Shown piece by piece: positions 35,000 through 42,476 of a DNA stretch of 64,000 bases. Numbering within the stretch: position 1 is the stretch's first letter; the number at the start of each line of letters is the position of its first letter. This stretch comes from Treponema vincentii F0403 (lineage in GTDB: Bacteria > Spirochaetota > Spirochaetia > Treponematales > Treponemataceae): contig NZ_KE332512.1 of NCBI RefSeq assembly GCF_000412995.1, positions 616,697-680,696 on the forward strand, given 5' to 3'. The position numbers and the translations under genes were made by a program. The notes under the pieces are model-generated. The model was not told the DNA's origin. It was given only the letters and a program-made list of their open reading frames with translations, and made no database searches.

Positions 35000-35747
35000 G
35001 GTCAAGCACCTCCTGAGCGAGTTTTTCATAGCTGCGGGCGCCGATACAGGAGGCATCGTACTTACAGATGGGCAGCCCATGGGAGGGAGCTTCGGAAAGG
35101 CGGACGTTACGCGGAATAATCGTGCTGCATACGCGGTCTTTAAAATAGGCGGTAACCTGCTGCACAACTTCCTGCGCCAGCTTTGTCCGGGAATCGTACA
35201 TCGTAAAAAAGATACCGCCGATTTTAAGATGGGGGTTAATCTTTTCCTGCACTTTTTTAACGGTTTGCAGAAGAAGCGAGAGCCCTTCAAGGGCAAAATA
35301 TTCGCACTGCAGCGGAATAAACACCTCATCCGCAGCGGCAAGTCCGTTCAGCGTTAAAATTCCCAACGACGGAGGGCAGTCAATTAAAATATATTCATAT
35401 TCGTCTTTCAGAAGGGCAAGGTTGTCGCGGAGAAAAAATTCACGGGCTTGCTGATCGACCAATTCGATGGTAGCGCCCGATAGATTAATATCGGCGGGGA
35501 TCGCATACAGGTCTTTAACCGCCGTCGGTTGGACGGTTTTTTGGATAGGAATTTTTCCAGCAATCGCATCATAAATACTCGGCTGCTTTTTTGCAATTCC
35601 CACGCCGGACGACATATTTCCCTGCGGATCAAAATCGACAAGCAGCGTTTTCTTTCCTGCCTGTGCAAAATATGCGCCGATATTAACGGCAGACGTGGTC
35701 TTTCCTACCCCGCCTTTTTGATTAACAAAAACGATGCTTTTCCCCAT
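34992..35747 (-). CDS. parA: Chromosome-partition ATPase ParA/Soj
   Basis: 251 residues. Deviant Walker A NQKGGVGKTTSAVNIG (residues 9-24), DFDPQGNMSSGVGI (about 39-52) and the Walker B region YILIDCPPSLGILTLNGLAAADEVFIPLQCEYFALEGL (about 116-153) are all intact. ParA forms ATP-dependent dimers on DNA that move ParB-bound origins. First gene of the unit; a family A palindrome lies just upstream. Confidence 0.95.
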   Translation of the reverse strand: MGKSIVFVNQKGGVGKTTSAVNIGAYFAQAGKKTLLVDFDPQGNMSSGVGIAKKQPSIYDAIAGKIPIQKTVQPTAVKDLYAIPADINLSGATIELVDQQAREFFLRDNLALLKDEYEYILIDCPPSLGILTLNGLAAADEVFIPLQCEYFALEGLSLLLQTVKKVQEKINPHLKIGGIFFTMYDSRTKLAQEVVQQVTAYFKDRVCSTIIPRNVRLSEAPSHGLPICKYDASCIGARSYEKLAQEVLDRA

Positions 35748-35797
35748 ACGGGTGAGTATACCGCATTTTCTAAAGAGATAAAAGGGGCATCTTCAGG

Positions 35798-36069
35798 GTA
35801 AAACGCATCAGGCCGTTTTTTTTACAGCCCCGCGGAAAAATTGAGACTATTCGACCGGAACTGCCAAGGATGGCAGTAGTTCCATACAGCAGCGATGTTT
35901 TGTGCACACACAAAACTCGCCTTCAACTGTTGTACACGGATGTACAACAGTTGAAGATGGTTCAAATGGTCTCACAGTCTCAATTTTTCCGCGATTTTTA
36001 TCTATTTTGCCTGATGCGTTTTCCCCTTTGCTGGAAAAATGTGCGAAATTTTAAGCAAAATTTCGCACA
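35798..36069. repeat. Family A palindromic element, copy 3, with three-hairpin insert
   Basis: Ends GCATCAGGC (35805-35813) / GCCTGATGC (36009-36017), arms CGCGGAAAAATTGAGACT (35831-35848) / AGTCTCAATTTTTCCGCG (35976-35993), accessory hairpin 36040-36069. The centre carries three extra hairpins: CTGCC/GGCAG (35861-35876), GTTTTGTG/CACAAAAC (35897-35916) and a 16-bp stem with CGGA loop (35921-35956). This three-hairpin unit recurs in reverse at 57312-57484. It fills most of the gap between parA and lon. Confidence 0.8.
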
Positions 36070-36111
36070 GAAGGAAGGCGCCCGCTGAAAATATTTTATA
36101 ATGCGGTTGCC

Positions 36112-36158
36112 ATGGAGACTCTCTAAAAACTCAGGTATAGTTTTTAGAAGATGCCCAA
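36112..36158. repeat. Family B hairpin repeat before lon
   Basis: GGAGACTCTCTAAAAACT and AGTTTTTAGAAGATGCCC arms around about 9 bases. It ends 5 bases before the putative -35 of the lon promoter. Confidence 0.6.
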
Positions 36159-36180
36159 TTTATTGACTTTTCGCTGAATA

Positions 36181-38616
36181 ATGACGATATTTGAAGCTAT
36201 GAATTCAGATACTTCAAAGACTTTAGATACGCCGAACGAGGCGGATACATCAACTCCGAAAGGAGAAAAAGCGGTTATTCCGATTGAAGAACTTTTACCT
36301 AAAAAAATCAATCTTATTCCGCTGAATGGCCGGCCTATTTATCCGGGAATTTTTACCCCGTTGTTGCTCAACGATGCCGACGATATCCGTTCCGTCGAAG
36401 AAGCGTACGGCAGCACCGGTTTTATCGGCCTCTCGCTTTTAAAAAACGAGACGGAAGAGCCGGGTGCATCCGATGTGTATCAAATCGGAGCAGCTGCCCG
36501 GATTATCAAAAAAATCAATCTGCCTGACGGCGGTATCAATATTCTTATTTCAACCTTAAAGCGGTTTAAAATCCGCAAGATCGTCAACGAGAAGAAACCG
36601 ATTGTCGTAGCGGTTCAATACCTTGAGGATGAGGAAGAAGATACGGTTGAAGTTAAGGCGCTGCTCCGCGGACTTATCGGAGAGATGAAAGAGCTTTCCG
36701 AAAACAATCCGCTTTTTACGGAAGAGATGCGGCTCAACATCGTCAACATCGATCATCCGGGTAAAATTGCAGACTTTACCGCCAGCATTTTAAATATTCC
36801 GAAAGAGGATCAGCAGAAGATATTGGAGACCGTTAACGTCCGCGAGCGGATGGAAAAAGTCTTTGTGCATATCAAAAAAGAAAAGGAACTGCTGGATGTC
36901 CAACGGAAGATTCAGGCGGATCTGAATACGCGAATTGAAAAAAATCAGCGCGAATACTTCCTGCATGAAGAACTCAAAAGCATCAAAAAAGAGCTGGGCT
37001 TGAGTTTCGAGCCTAAGGATGCCGACGAGGAGAAATTCCGCAAGCTGATCGATTCGTTTCATTTTGAAGGTGAAGTAAAAGAGACGATAGAAGCGGAGTT
37101 TGAAAAATTCAAGTTCCTTGAACCCAATTCGCCCGAATACATTGTCGGCCGGAATTACCTTGAAACGGCGCTGACTCTCCCGTGGAATCCCCCCGAACCG
37201 GAAGCGTATAATATAGATGAAGCAAAAAAGGTTTTGGACGCGGATCACTACGGGTTGGAGGATGTAAAAAAGCGGATTATCGAATACCTTGCGGTACGGA
37301 AACTGAAAAACGATACGAAGGGGTCGATTATTTTGCTGGTAGGACCGCCCGGCGTCGGGAAAACGAGCGTCGGCAAATCGATCGCCCGCGCGATGAATAA
37401 ACCGTTTTTCCGGTTTTCGGTAGGCGGTATGCGGGATGAGGCTGAAATTAAAGGACACCGCAGAACGTATATCGGTGCAATGCCCGGCAAAATTCTGCAA
37501 GGGCTAAAAATCGTTAAAACGAAGGCGCCGGTCTTTATGATCGACGAGATCGATAAAATGGGGCAAAGCTATCAGGGCGACCCCTCCAGCGCCTTGCTGG
37601 AGGTGCTTGACCCGGAACAGAACGTGTCGTTCCGCGACCACTACCTCGATCTGCCGTTCGACCTGTCTCATATCGTGTTTGTGCTGACGGCGAACACGCT
37701 CGACAGCATTCCGCGGCCGCTGCTCGACCGTGCAGAAGTTATCCAACTTGCCGGATACATCGATGCGGGAAAGGTTGAAATTGCAAAGAACTACCTGTTG
37801 CCGAAAAGCCTTGAGAAAAACGGCTTAAAGAAAACGCAGGTAAAATATTCCAAGCAGATATTGCTGCATATTGCGAACGGGTACGCACGGGAGGCGGGGG
37901 TACGCAACTTTGAAAAGAACCTCGATAAGCTCCACCGGAAAATTGCCGTCGAGCTGGTTACCGGCGAGCGCAGCGAAAAAGACGTGTTTGCACCCGACAC
38001 CGCCGAAATCGAAAAGATGCTCGGCAAGCCCATCTTCCGCGACGACGATATCAAATATGCGAAAGTTCCCGGTACGGCGATCGGGCTTGCATGGACGAGC
38101 ATGGGCGGCGATACCCTGTTGATAGAAGCACTGTCGAATAAGGGCAAGGGGCAATTCCGTCTGACCGGTCAGATGGGTAATGTGATGAAGGAATCAGCCT
38201 CGATTGCATGGACATGGGTGCGGCACTTTGCCGACGCTCACGGCATCACAAGCGTCAAATGGTTTGAGACTCACGTTATCCACCTGCATATCCCGGAAGG
38301 CGCAACCCCAAAAGACGGCCCCTCCGCCGGTATCACGATGACGGTTGCGCTGCTTTCGCTGCTGTCCGGTAAGGTGATTAAGCCTAAGCTTGCGATGACG
38401 GGAGAGCTTTCGCTGACCGGTCAGGGGCTCCCGATCGGCGGCTTAAAAGAAAAAACCATCGCCGCCCGCCGCAACGGCATCAAGGAGATTATCATTCCCG
38501 CCGCGAATATCCGCGACCTCGAAAAAATACCCGAGCACGTAAAAAAAGGCATTCAGTTCCATCCCGTTACGACGATGGAAGAGGTGATACAACGCTCATT
38601 TGCCCACCCCTTTTGA
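36181..38616 (+). CDS. lon: ATP-dependent protease Lon
   Basis: 811 residues. N-terminal LAN domain (about 35-240), Walker A GPPGVGKT (388-395), Walker B VFMIDEIDK (about 451-459), and a protease domain with the catalytic Ser in PKDGPSAGITM (Ser 715) and Lys in GGLKEK (Lys 758), spaced 43 residues apart as in E. coli Lon. Degrades misfolded and regulatory proteins. Start uncertain: ATG 36181 or ATG 36199. A possible promoter (TTGACT 36163-36168, GATATT 36186-36191) favours 36199. The TGA stop lies inside the arm of a family C repeat. Confidence 0.96.
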   Translation: MTIFEAMNSDTSKTLDTPNEADTSTPKGEKAVIPIEELLPKKINLIPLNGRPIYPGIFTPLLLNDADDIRSVEEAYGSTGFIGLSLLKNETEEPGASDVYQIGAAARIIKKINLPDGGINILISTLKRFKIRKIVNEKKPIVVAVQYLEDEEEDTVEVKALLRGLIGEMKELSENNPLFTEEMRLNIVNIDHPGKIADFTASILNIPKEDQQKILETVNVRERMEKVFVHIKKEKELLDVQRKIQADLNTRIEKNQREYFLHEELKSIKKELGLSFEPKDADEEKFRKLIDSFHFEGEVKETIEAEFEKFKFLEPNSPEYIVGRNYLETALTLPWNPPEPEAYNIDEAKKVLDADHYGLEDVKKRIIEYLAVRKLKNDTKGSIILLVGPPGVGKTSVGKSIARAMNKPFFRFSVGGMRDEAEIKGHRRTYIGAMPGKILQGLKIVKTKAPVFMIDEIDKMGQSYQGDPSSALLEVLDPEQNVSFRDHYLDLPFDLSHIVFVLTANTLDSIPRPLLDRAEVIQLAGYIDAGKVEIAKNYLLPKSLEKNGLKKTQVKYSKQILLHIANGYAREAGVRNFEKNLDKLHRKIAVELVTGERSEKDVFAPDTAEIEKMLGKPIFRDDDIKYAKVPGTAIGLAWTSMGGDTLLIEALSNKGKGQFRLTGQMGNVMKESASIAWTWVRHFADAHGITSVKWFETHVIHLHIPEGATPKDGPSAGITMTVALLSLLSGKVIKPKLAMTGELSLTGQGLPIGGLKEKTIAARRNGIKEIIIPAANIRDLEKIPEHVKKGIQFHPVTTMEEVIQRSFAHPF

Positions 38617-38781
38617 AATATACAGCACATCTACGGCGTTGCTACGCAAATTCCAATCCTCAACGTATCATAGATACGCCTGCGGTTGGGATTTGCTAAG
38701 CGCCTTGTATCTGTACTGTCTATTTCAAAAGGCTTACGGAAAGGCTATATACCCCGCTACAGACAATCCTCAACGTATCAG
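38611..38781. repeat. Family C palindromic repeat at the 3' end of lon
   Basis: TTTTGAAATA (38611-38620) and TATTTCAAAA (38721-38730) flank a long imperfect hairpin (CTACGGCG...CGCC, AATTCC...GGGATT pairs). It is followed by GGCTTACGGAAAGGC and CAATCCTCAACGTATCAG (38764-38781). The same set appears in reverse at 57486-57663. The lon stop codon sits in the left arm. Confidence 0.7.
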
Positions 38782-38785
38782 AACC

Positions 38786-38871
38786 GGCACGGATGTACAG
38801 CAGTTAAAGATTGATTCAAATGGTCTCACTGCCTCAATTATTTTGCGATTTTTATATACTCTGCCTGATGC
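38786..38871. repeat. Remnant of a family A element (copy 4)
   Basis: Retains GATGTACAGCAGTTAAAG, TTCAAATGGTCTCACTGCCTCAATT and the end GCCTGATGC (38863-38871), matching the right half of copy 3 with several changes. The left half is gone. Confidence 0.6.
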
Positions 38872-38934
38872 GTTTGCCGCTATTGGTGATAATGTGTACC
38901 GCACTGGACAATATACAATTTATTATCTTCCATA

Positions 38935-39048
38935 TTAAAGATAATAAAGAATTCTAATGGTAAATATACATTTGATAGTATAGCCGATATTTTAGCAGCA
39001 AGAGATGCAAAACAATTAGAGAAATTAACACAGAAAAGAAACACATAA
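38935..39048 (+). pseudogene. Possible C-terminal gene fragment
   Basis: A frame without start codon reads ...KNSNGKYTFDSIADILAARDAKQLEKLTQKRNT and stops at 39048. Composition is protein-like, but nothing upstream continues it and no family is recognised. The rest of 38617-39103 is repeat sequence. Confidence 0.25.
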
Positions 39049-39103
39049 GGACACTTATCCATAAATCTCGCAAACGGGATGATGGTTTTCAAACTCTTGG
39101 AAA

Positions 39104-39694
39104 TTAAATCTTAATCCTGCCTTTAAAGCTGCGCATCAGCGTCAGTTTATCGGTGTATTCCAAATCGCCGCCGACCGGTAGCCCGGACGCGAGGCGGGTA
39201 ACTTCGACGGGAAAATCACGCAGTACTTTTTGGATATAGAGAGCTGTGGTATCCCCTTCAATAGTCGGATTGGTTGCAAGAATTACTTCTTTTACCGCCG
39301 TGCCGCTGCCGATGCGCTTGACGAGGCTTGCGATACGGAGCTGTTCCGGCCCGATGCCTTCGAGCGGTGCGATAACGCCGCCAAGCACGTGAAAAAGCCC
39401 GCGGTACTCCCCCATGCTCATTAACGTATAGACATCTTGCGGCTGCTCAACTACGCAGATACAGGAGCCGTCCCGTCCGGGGTCGCTGCAGATAGTGCAC
39501 ACGTCCTGATCGGTAAAAGCCCCGCATATCGGGCACGGCTTGATACTATCGTGCAAATTATACAAACTATCCGCCAACCGATGCGCATAGAGCGGCTCTT
39601 GTTTAAGAATATGATATGCGAGCCGGGCGGCGCTTTTTTTTCCGATACCCGGCAGCCGGCATAAATTATCGATAAGATCTTCGAGCGCATTCAT
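39104..39694 (-). CDS. recR: Recombination protein RecR
   Basis: 196 residues, standard length. Helix-hairpin-helix LPGIGKKSAARLAYHIL (about 14-30), zinc finger CPICGAFTDQDVCTIC (about 56-71), Toprim domain ICVVEQPQDVYTLMSMGEYRGLFHVLGG (about 79-106) and a C-terminal Walker B-like LPVGGDLEYTDKLTL. RecR works with RecO/RecF in daughter-strand gap repair. Its ATG overlaps the ebfC stop by one base (TAATG). Confidence 0.96.
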   Translation of the reverse strand: MNALEDLIDNLCRLPGIGKKSAARLAYHILKQEPLYAHRLADSLYNLHDSIKPCPICGAFTDQDVCTICSDPGRDGSCICVVEQPQDVYTLMSMGEYRGLFHVLGGVIAPLEGIGPEQLRIASLVKRIGSGTAVKEVILATNPTIEGDTTALYIQKVLRDFPVEVTRLASGLPVGGDLEYTDKLTLMRSFKGRIKI

Positions 39695-40005
39695 TACGAC
39701 GGCATTCCTCCCGCAAGCGCGGCGAGCGGCCCCACCTTTTCTTTCAGCGTTTCCTTAATTTTCTCCACCGCATCGGTGTGGGCGGAGCGGATAAGGTCTT
39801 GCAGCATCTGTATATCGCGGTTATCGACAGCGATGGGATCCAATTCGATTTTTATCATATCGAAGGTTCCGCTCAGCGTTACCTTAACCAAGCCGCCGCC
39901 TGAAACGCCCTGTACGCGAAGCGCCGCTATTTCTTCTTGCATTTTACCGAAATGAGCCTGTAAGTCTTTTGCATTTTTCATTAATTCAAACGGATTTATG
40001 TTCAT
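39694..40005 (-). CDS. ebfC: YbaB/EbfC nucleoid-associated protein
   Basis: 103 residues. The YbaB fold is recognisable: MKNAKDLQAHFGKMQEEIAALRVQGVSGGGLVKVTLSGTFDMIKIELDPIAV. Small dimeric DNA-binding protein, nearly always between dnaX and recR, as here. Its ATG overlaps the TGA of the long dnaX product (ATGA), so all three genes are translationally linked. Confidence 0.93.
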   Translation of the reverse strand: MNINPFELMKNAKDLQAHFGKMQEEIAALRVQGVSGGGLVKVTLSGTFDMIKIELDPIAVDNRDIQMLQDLIRSAHTDAVEKIKETLKEKVGPLAALAGGMPS

Positions 40006-41824
40006 TCTTCTTCCTCCGGTTCTTCTTCAACCGCTTTTTTTTGTATGTCGACAATACTGCCCTTGATATTACGCAGCACCATCTCCACTCGTGCGGGTAT
40101 CGGTGCTTTTTGTACCTTCTCTTCTTGGGCAAGCGTTATTTGTATTTTCAACTCCTTGCCGTAGAGTGCCGATGTCTTTACAGTCAGGATGTTTTTTTCC
40201 CGCTGCAGCTGCTGCACTTCAAAAGGCGTATGCACGGACATATACAGCACACCGTCCCGTTCGTTCCAGTTCAGCGTCTTACCGAGCGCCGTCGCAAGCA
40301 TCGTGTGTTCTATCTGCAGCTGCTGCATAAGAGCCTCTTTGAGCTCATCGATGTTTTGTATGCGGGGCGGCGGCGGGGTTCGGTTCTCCGCCGGAGACTG
40401 ATTTTCAGCTATAGGACGTCGTATCTGCTGCACCTCCGGCTGCCGTACTGCTGAAGGCTGATGTCCTGCTGCCGAAGGCTGAATCTGCCGTACCGCCGAA
40501 TGCTGTACATCCTGTTGTTGAGGCGTACCGGCTATTCCGGCTGATGCGGTGTTTCCGTAAGTACCGGCAGCCTTCAGCGAAGAGAAGCCGCCGGTCTTAA
40601 AAAAGGGGAGTCAGCCCCGCCTTTTTGCGGCATACCGCTGCCGGGCAGAGCTCTGTTTGCCGTTTGAGCTGCCGGCGGTACGCCCGCAAGCAGCGCTTGA
40701 GCCGCATCAAAGGCTTCTTTCAGTTCCTTGGGCGAAACATAGTCGGAAAGCCATGCGAGGCGGGAAACCGTCAATTCCAGCTCATAGCGCGGATTAAGCG
40801 AAAAGCGGAGATCTCTGAAAAGCTGCAAAAAAAGATACAGTGCACGCTCAAGCTGCTGCGAATCCCAACCGGTGAGTATTTCCTGAGGAAACCGCTCGAC
40901 ACGCTGCCCGATCAAAGCTTCTTTTGTAATGCCCTGCCGTATCAGCAACAGACTGCGGATATAGTTGGTACAGTCTACGGTGAATTGTTCGGTAGAAACG
41001 CCGTTTTGCAGAATAGTGTCAAGGGTAAGCAGCGCAGCGGCGGCATCTTTTTTAACGCAGGCAGTCAGCAGCGCGCCGATCGAATCGGTACCGGTTAAAC
41101 CGAGTGTATGCTGTATTTTTTCAAAGGTAATATGCCCGTCAGAAAAGGCCGCGACCTGATCGAACAGCGTGTAACAGTCGCGTACGCTTCCGGTAGCTTC
41201 CCGCGCAATCCAATACAGCGCTTCGTCGTCAGCCTCGATATGCAGCTCCGCCGCAGCCTCCGCTAAGGCCTGTTTAAGAACTTCGACATCGACCAATTTA
41301 AAGTTGAAGTGCTGGCAGCGGCTTTTGATGGTTGCCGGCACCTTATGCAATTCGGTTGTCGCAAAAATAAAGATAACGTAAGGAGGCGGCTCTTCAATCG
41401 TTTTAAGCAAGGCATTAAAAGCGCTTGTAGAAAGCATGTGCACTTCGTCGATAATGTAAATCTTATACCGGCTGGTATTGGGCGGAAAGAGAATTTCGTC
41501 CTTGATTTGCCGCACATCGTTGACGCTCGTATTCGATGCGCCGTCTATTTCGATAACATCGATACTAGAACCGGCCGTAATTTCGCGGCAAGAGGTACAA
41601 ACCCCGCAGGGAGTAGCGACGGTTCCCGTTTCACAGTTGAGCGCTTTTGCTAAGATACGAGCCGAACTGGTTTTACCGCATCCGCGCGGCCCCGAAAAAA
41701 GATACGCATGGGCTATTTTTCCCGCTTCAATGGATTTTTGCAGCGTTGCCGCAACAAAATCCTGCCCTAATAAATCTTCAAACCGCTGAGGCCTGCGCCG
41801 TGTCGCAGTTACTTGGTACTCCAT
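40002..41824 (-). CDS. dnaX: DNA polymerase III tau subunit, made by -1 frameshift at 40598-40604
   Basis: The full product is read in two frames: frame 1 from ATG 41824 to the slippery TTTTTTA, then the -1 frame to TGA 40002, about 607 residues in total. N-terminal clamp-loader ATPase: GPRGCGKT (45-52), zinc cysteines 64, 73, 76 and 79, IIDEVHMLS and ATTELHKVPATIKSRC. The -1 part is a Pro/Gln-rich linker (QPSAAGHQPSAVRQPEVQQ) and a C-terminal domain (IDELKEALMQQLQIEHTMLATALGKTLNW) of the tau type that links helicase and polymerase cores. Followed by ebfC and recR. Confidence 0.85.
40564..40604 (-). promoter_or_regulatory. Programmed -1 frameshift signal in dnaX
   Basis: Minus-strand heptamer T TTT TTA (40604-40598), in phase as CCT TTT TTA. 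Three bases later comes a strong stem-loop, CCGGCGGCTTC (40594-40584) pairing with GAAGGCTGCCGG (40575-40564 region). Upstream GGGGCTGACTCCCC (40619-40605 region) can also pair. Confidence 0.75.
40574..41824 (-). CDS. dnaX: DNA polymerase III gamma-like short product of dnaX
   Basis: Without frameshifting, translation ends at TGA 40574, giving 416 residues: the complete AAA+ clamp-loader module plus 8 residues after the slip site (RPAASLR). This corresponds to gamma of E. coli, which also arises by -1 frameshifting at dnaX, though there the shifted frame gives the short form and here it gives the long one. The stop codon lies inside the predicted downstream hairpin. Confidence 0.8.
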   Translation of the reverse strand: MEYQVTATRRRPQRFEDLLGQDFVAATLQKSIEAGKIAHAYLFSGPRGCGKTSSARILAKALNCETGTVATPCGVCTSCREITAGSSIDVIEIDGASNTSVNDVRQIKDEILFPPNTSRYKIYIIDEVHMLSTSAFNALLKTIEEPPPYVIFIFATTELHKVPATIKSRCQHFNFKLVDVEVLKQALAEAAAELHIEADDEALYWIAREATGSVRDCYTLFDQVAAFSDGHITFEKIQHTLGLTGTDSIGALLTACVKKDAAAALLTLDTILQNGVSTEQFTVDCTNYIRSLLLIRQGITKEALIGQRVERFPQEILTGWDSQQLERALYLFLQLFRDLRFSLNPRYELELTVSRLAWLSDYVSPKELKEAFDAAQALLAGVPPAAQTANRALPGSGMPQKGGADSPFLRPAASLR

Positions 41825-42000
41825 CCGAATATCATATCATAAATTGAACTTTGGATAAAGGGTATACCTTTTGAAATCAAACATTAGTGTTTCTTCTTAA
41901 ACACGACTCTTTCTATTCGTACGGGGTTTAATACCCTCAGTTCCTCTACCGCCATAGAGTCGTTTTAGACATATTGGCGACTTACATAACCTGTTAGCTG
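41825..42000. other. Intergenic region downstream of the XRE gene
   Basis: Between the XRE regulator stop and the dnaX start, both on the minus strand. ACGACTCT (41899-41906 region) and AGAGTCGT (41956-41963 region) pair across about 50 bases. A 23-codon minus-strand frame lies between them and is too short to call. Confidence 0.4.
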
Positions 42001-42324
42001 CTACTCCGCTAAAAATTCCTCTATCGTATCTACCAGATCGTTGAAATTATTACGAAGGCGATTCATCAATATTCGAGTACGCTTACTGTTATAGGACGGC
42101 ATAGCACCTGATGGCAAAAATAATTCATACGGTTCGACTTCAAGCGCCGCGGCAATAGAAGCAATCGTCTCAAATTTTCCGATTTTCTTTTGATTTTCAA
42201 TTTCGCTTATATATGAGCTTGTAATACCGACTCGTTCAGCCAACCGCTCCTGCGTCAGTTTTTTAGATAAGCGTAACCGCTTTATGTTTTCCGAATACAA
42301 TTTTATCAATTCAAGTTCAGTCAT
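42001..42324 (-). CDS. XRE-family regulator of the type III restriction-modification system
   Basis: 107 residues. The first 65 are a Cro/C1-type helix-turn-helix: KRLRLSKKLTQERLAERVGITSSYISEIENQKKIGKFETIASIAAALEVEPYELF. The tail (about 70-107) is helical, probably a dimer contact. It is transcribed away from mod, with 137-152 bases of AT-rich DNA holding matched inverted repeats between them. The place and size resemble controller proteins of restriction-modification systems, so control of mod-res and of itself is likely. Confidence 0.85.
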   Translation of the reverse strand: MTELELIKLYSENIKRLRLSKKLTQERLAERVGITSSYISEIENQKKIGKFETIASIAAALEVEPYELFLPSGAMPSYNSKRTRILMNRLRNNFNDLVDTIEEFLAE

Positions 42325-42342
42325 AATGGTATTATAAAATTA

Positions 42343-42433
42343 CGATTTGATGGAAAGAATATACAAATCGCTATAATATTACATCAATGTGCCGATAATA
42401 TTAGCGATTAGTTACTTTAATGCTAATATTATC
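42343..42433. promoter_or_regulatory. Operator-like inverted repeats between the XRE gene and mod
   Basis: Two pairs: CGATTTG (42343-42349) / CAAATCG (42364-42370), and a perfect 12-bp pair GATAATATTAGC (42394-42405) / GCTAATATTATC (42422-42433). A related half-site, CGCTATAATATTA, lies at 42369-42381. The TATAAT in it may be a -10. Confidence 0.65.
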
Positions 42434-42476
42434 ATCTTTTTGCTAAAAATTATCACAAATAGTGAGCGGAGCCGTT

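Noticed and set aside
34999-35341. N-terminal extension of parB inside parA
   Set aside because: The extension is out-of-frame translation of parA; the GTG at 34999 has AGGAGG and begins the typical ParB N-terminus.
38880-39092. 70-codon minus-strand frame upstream of recR
   Set aside because: Overlaps repeat remnants, lacks a ribosome site, and its composition looks like antisense of the fragment at 38935-39048.
40574-40604. dnaX split explained as a sequencing error
   Set aside because: The heptamer is in phase, a stable stem follows, and both products make sense; still, only resequencing can exclude it.
41880-41970. Minus-strand 23-codon frame (MAVEELRVLNPVRIERVV...) downstream of the XRE gene
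   Set aside because: Too short, no ribosome site, and it lies within a large inverted repeat; possibly a mobile-element scrap but not supportable.
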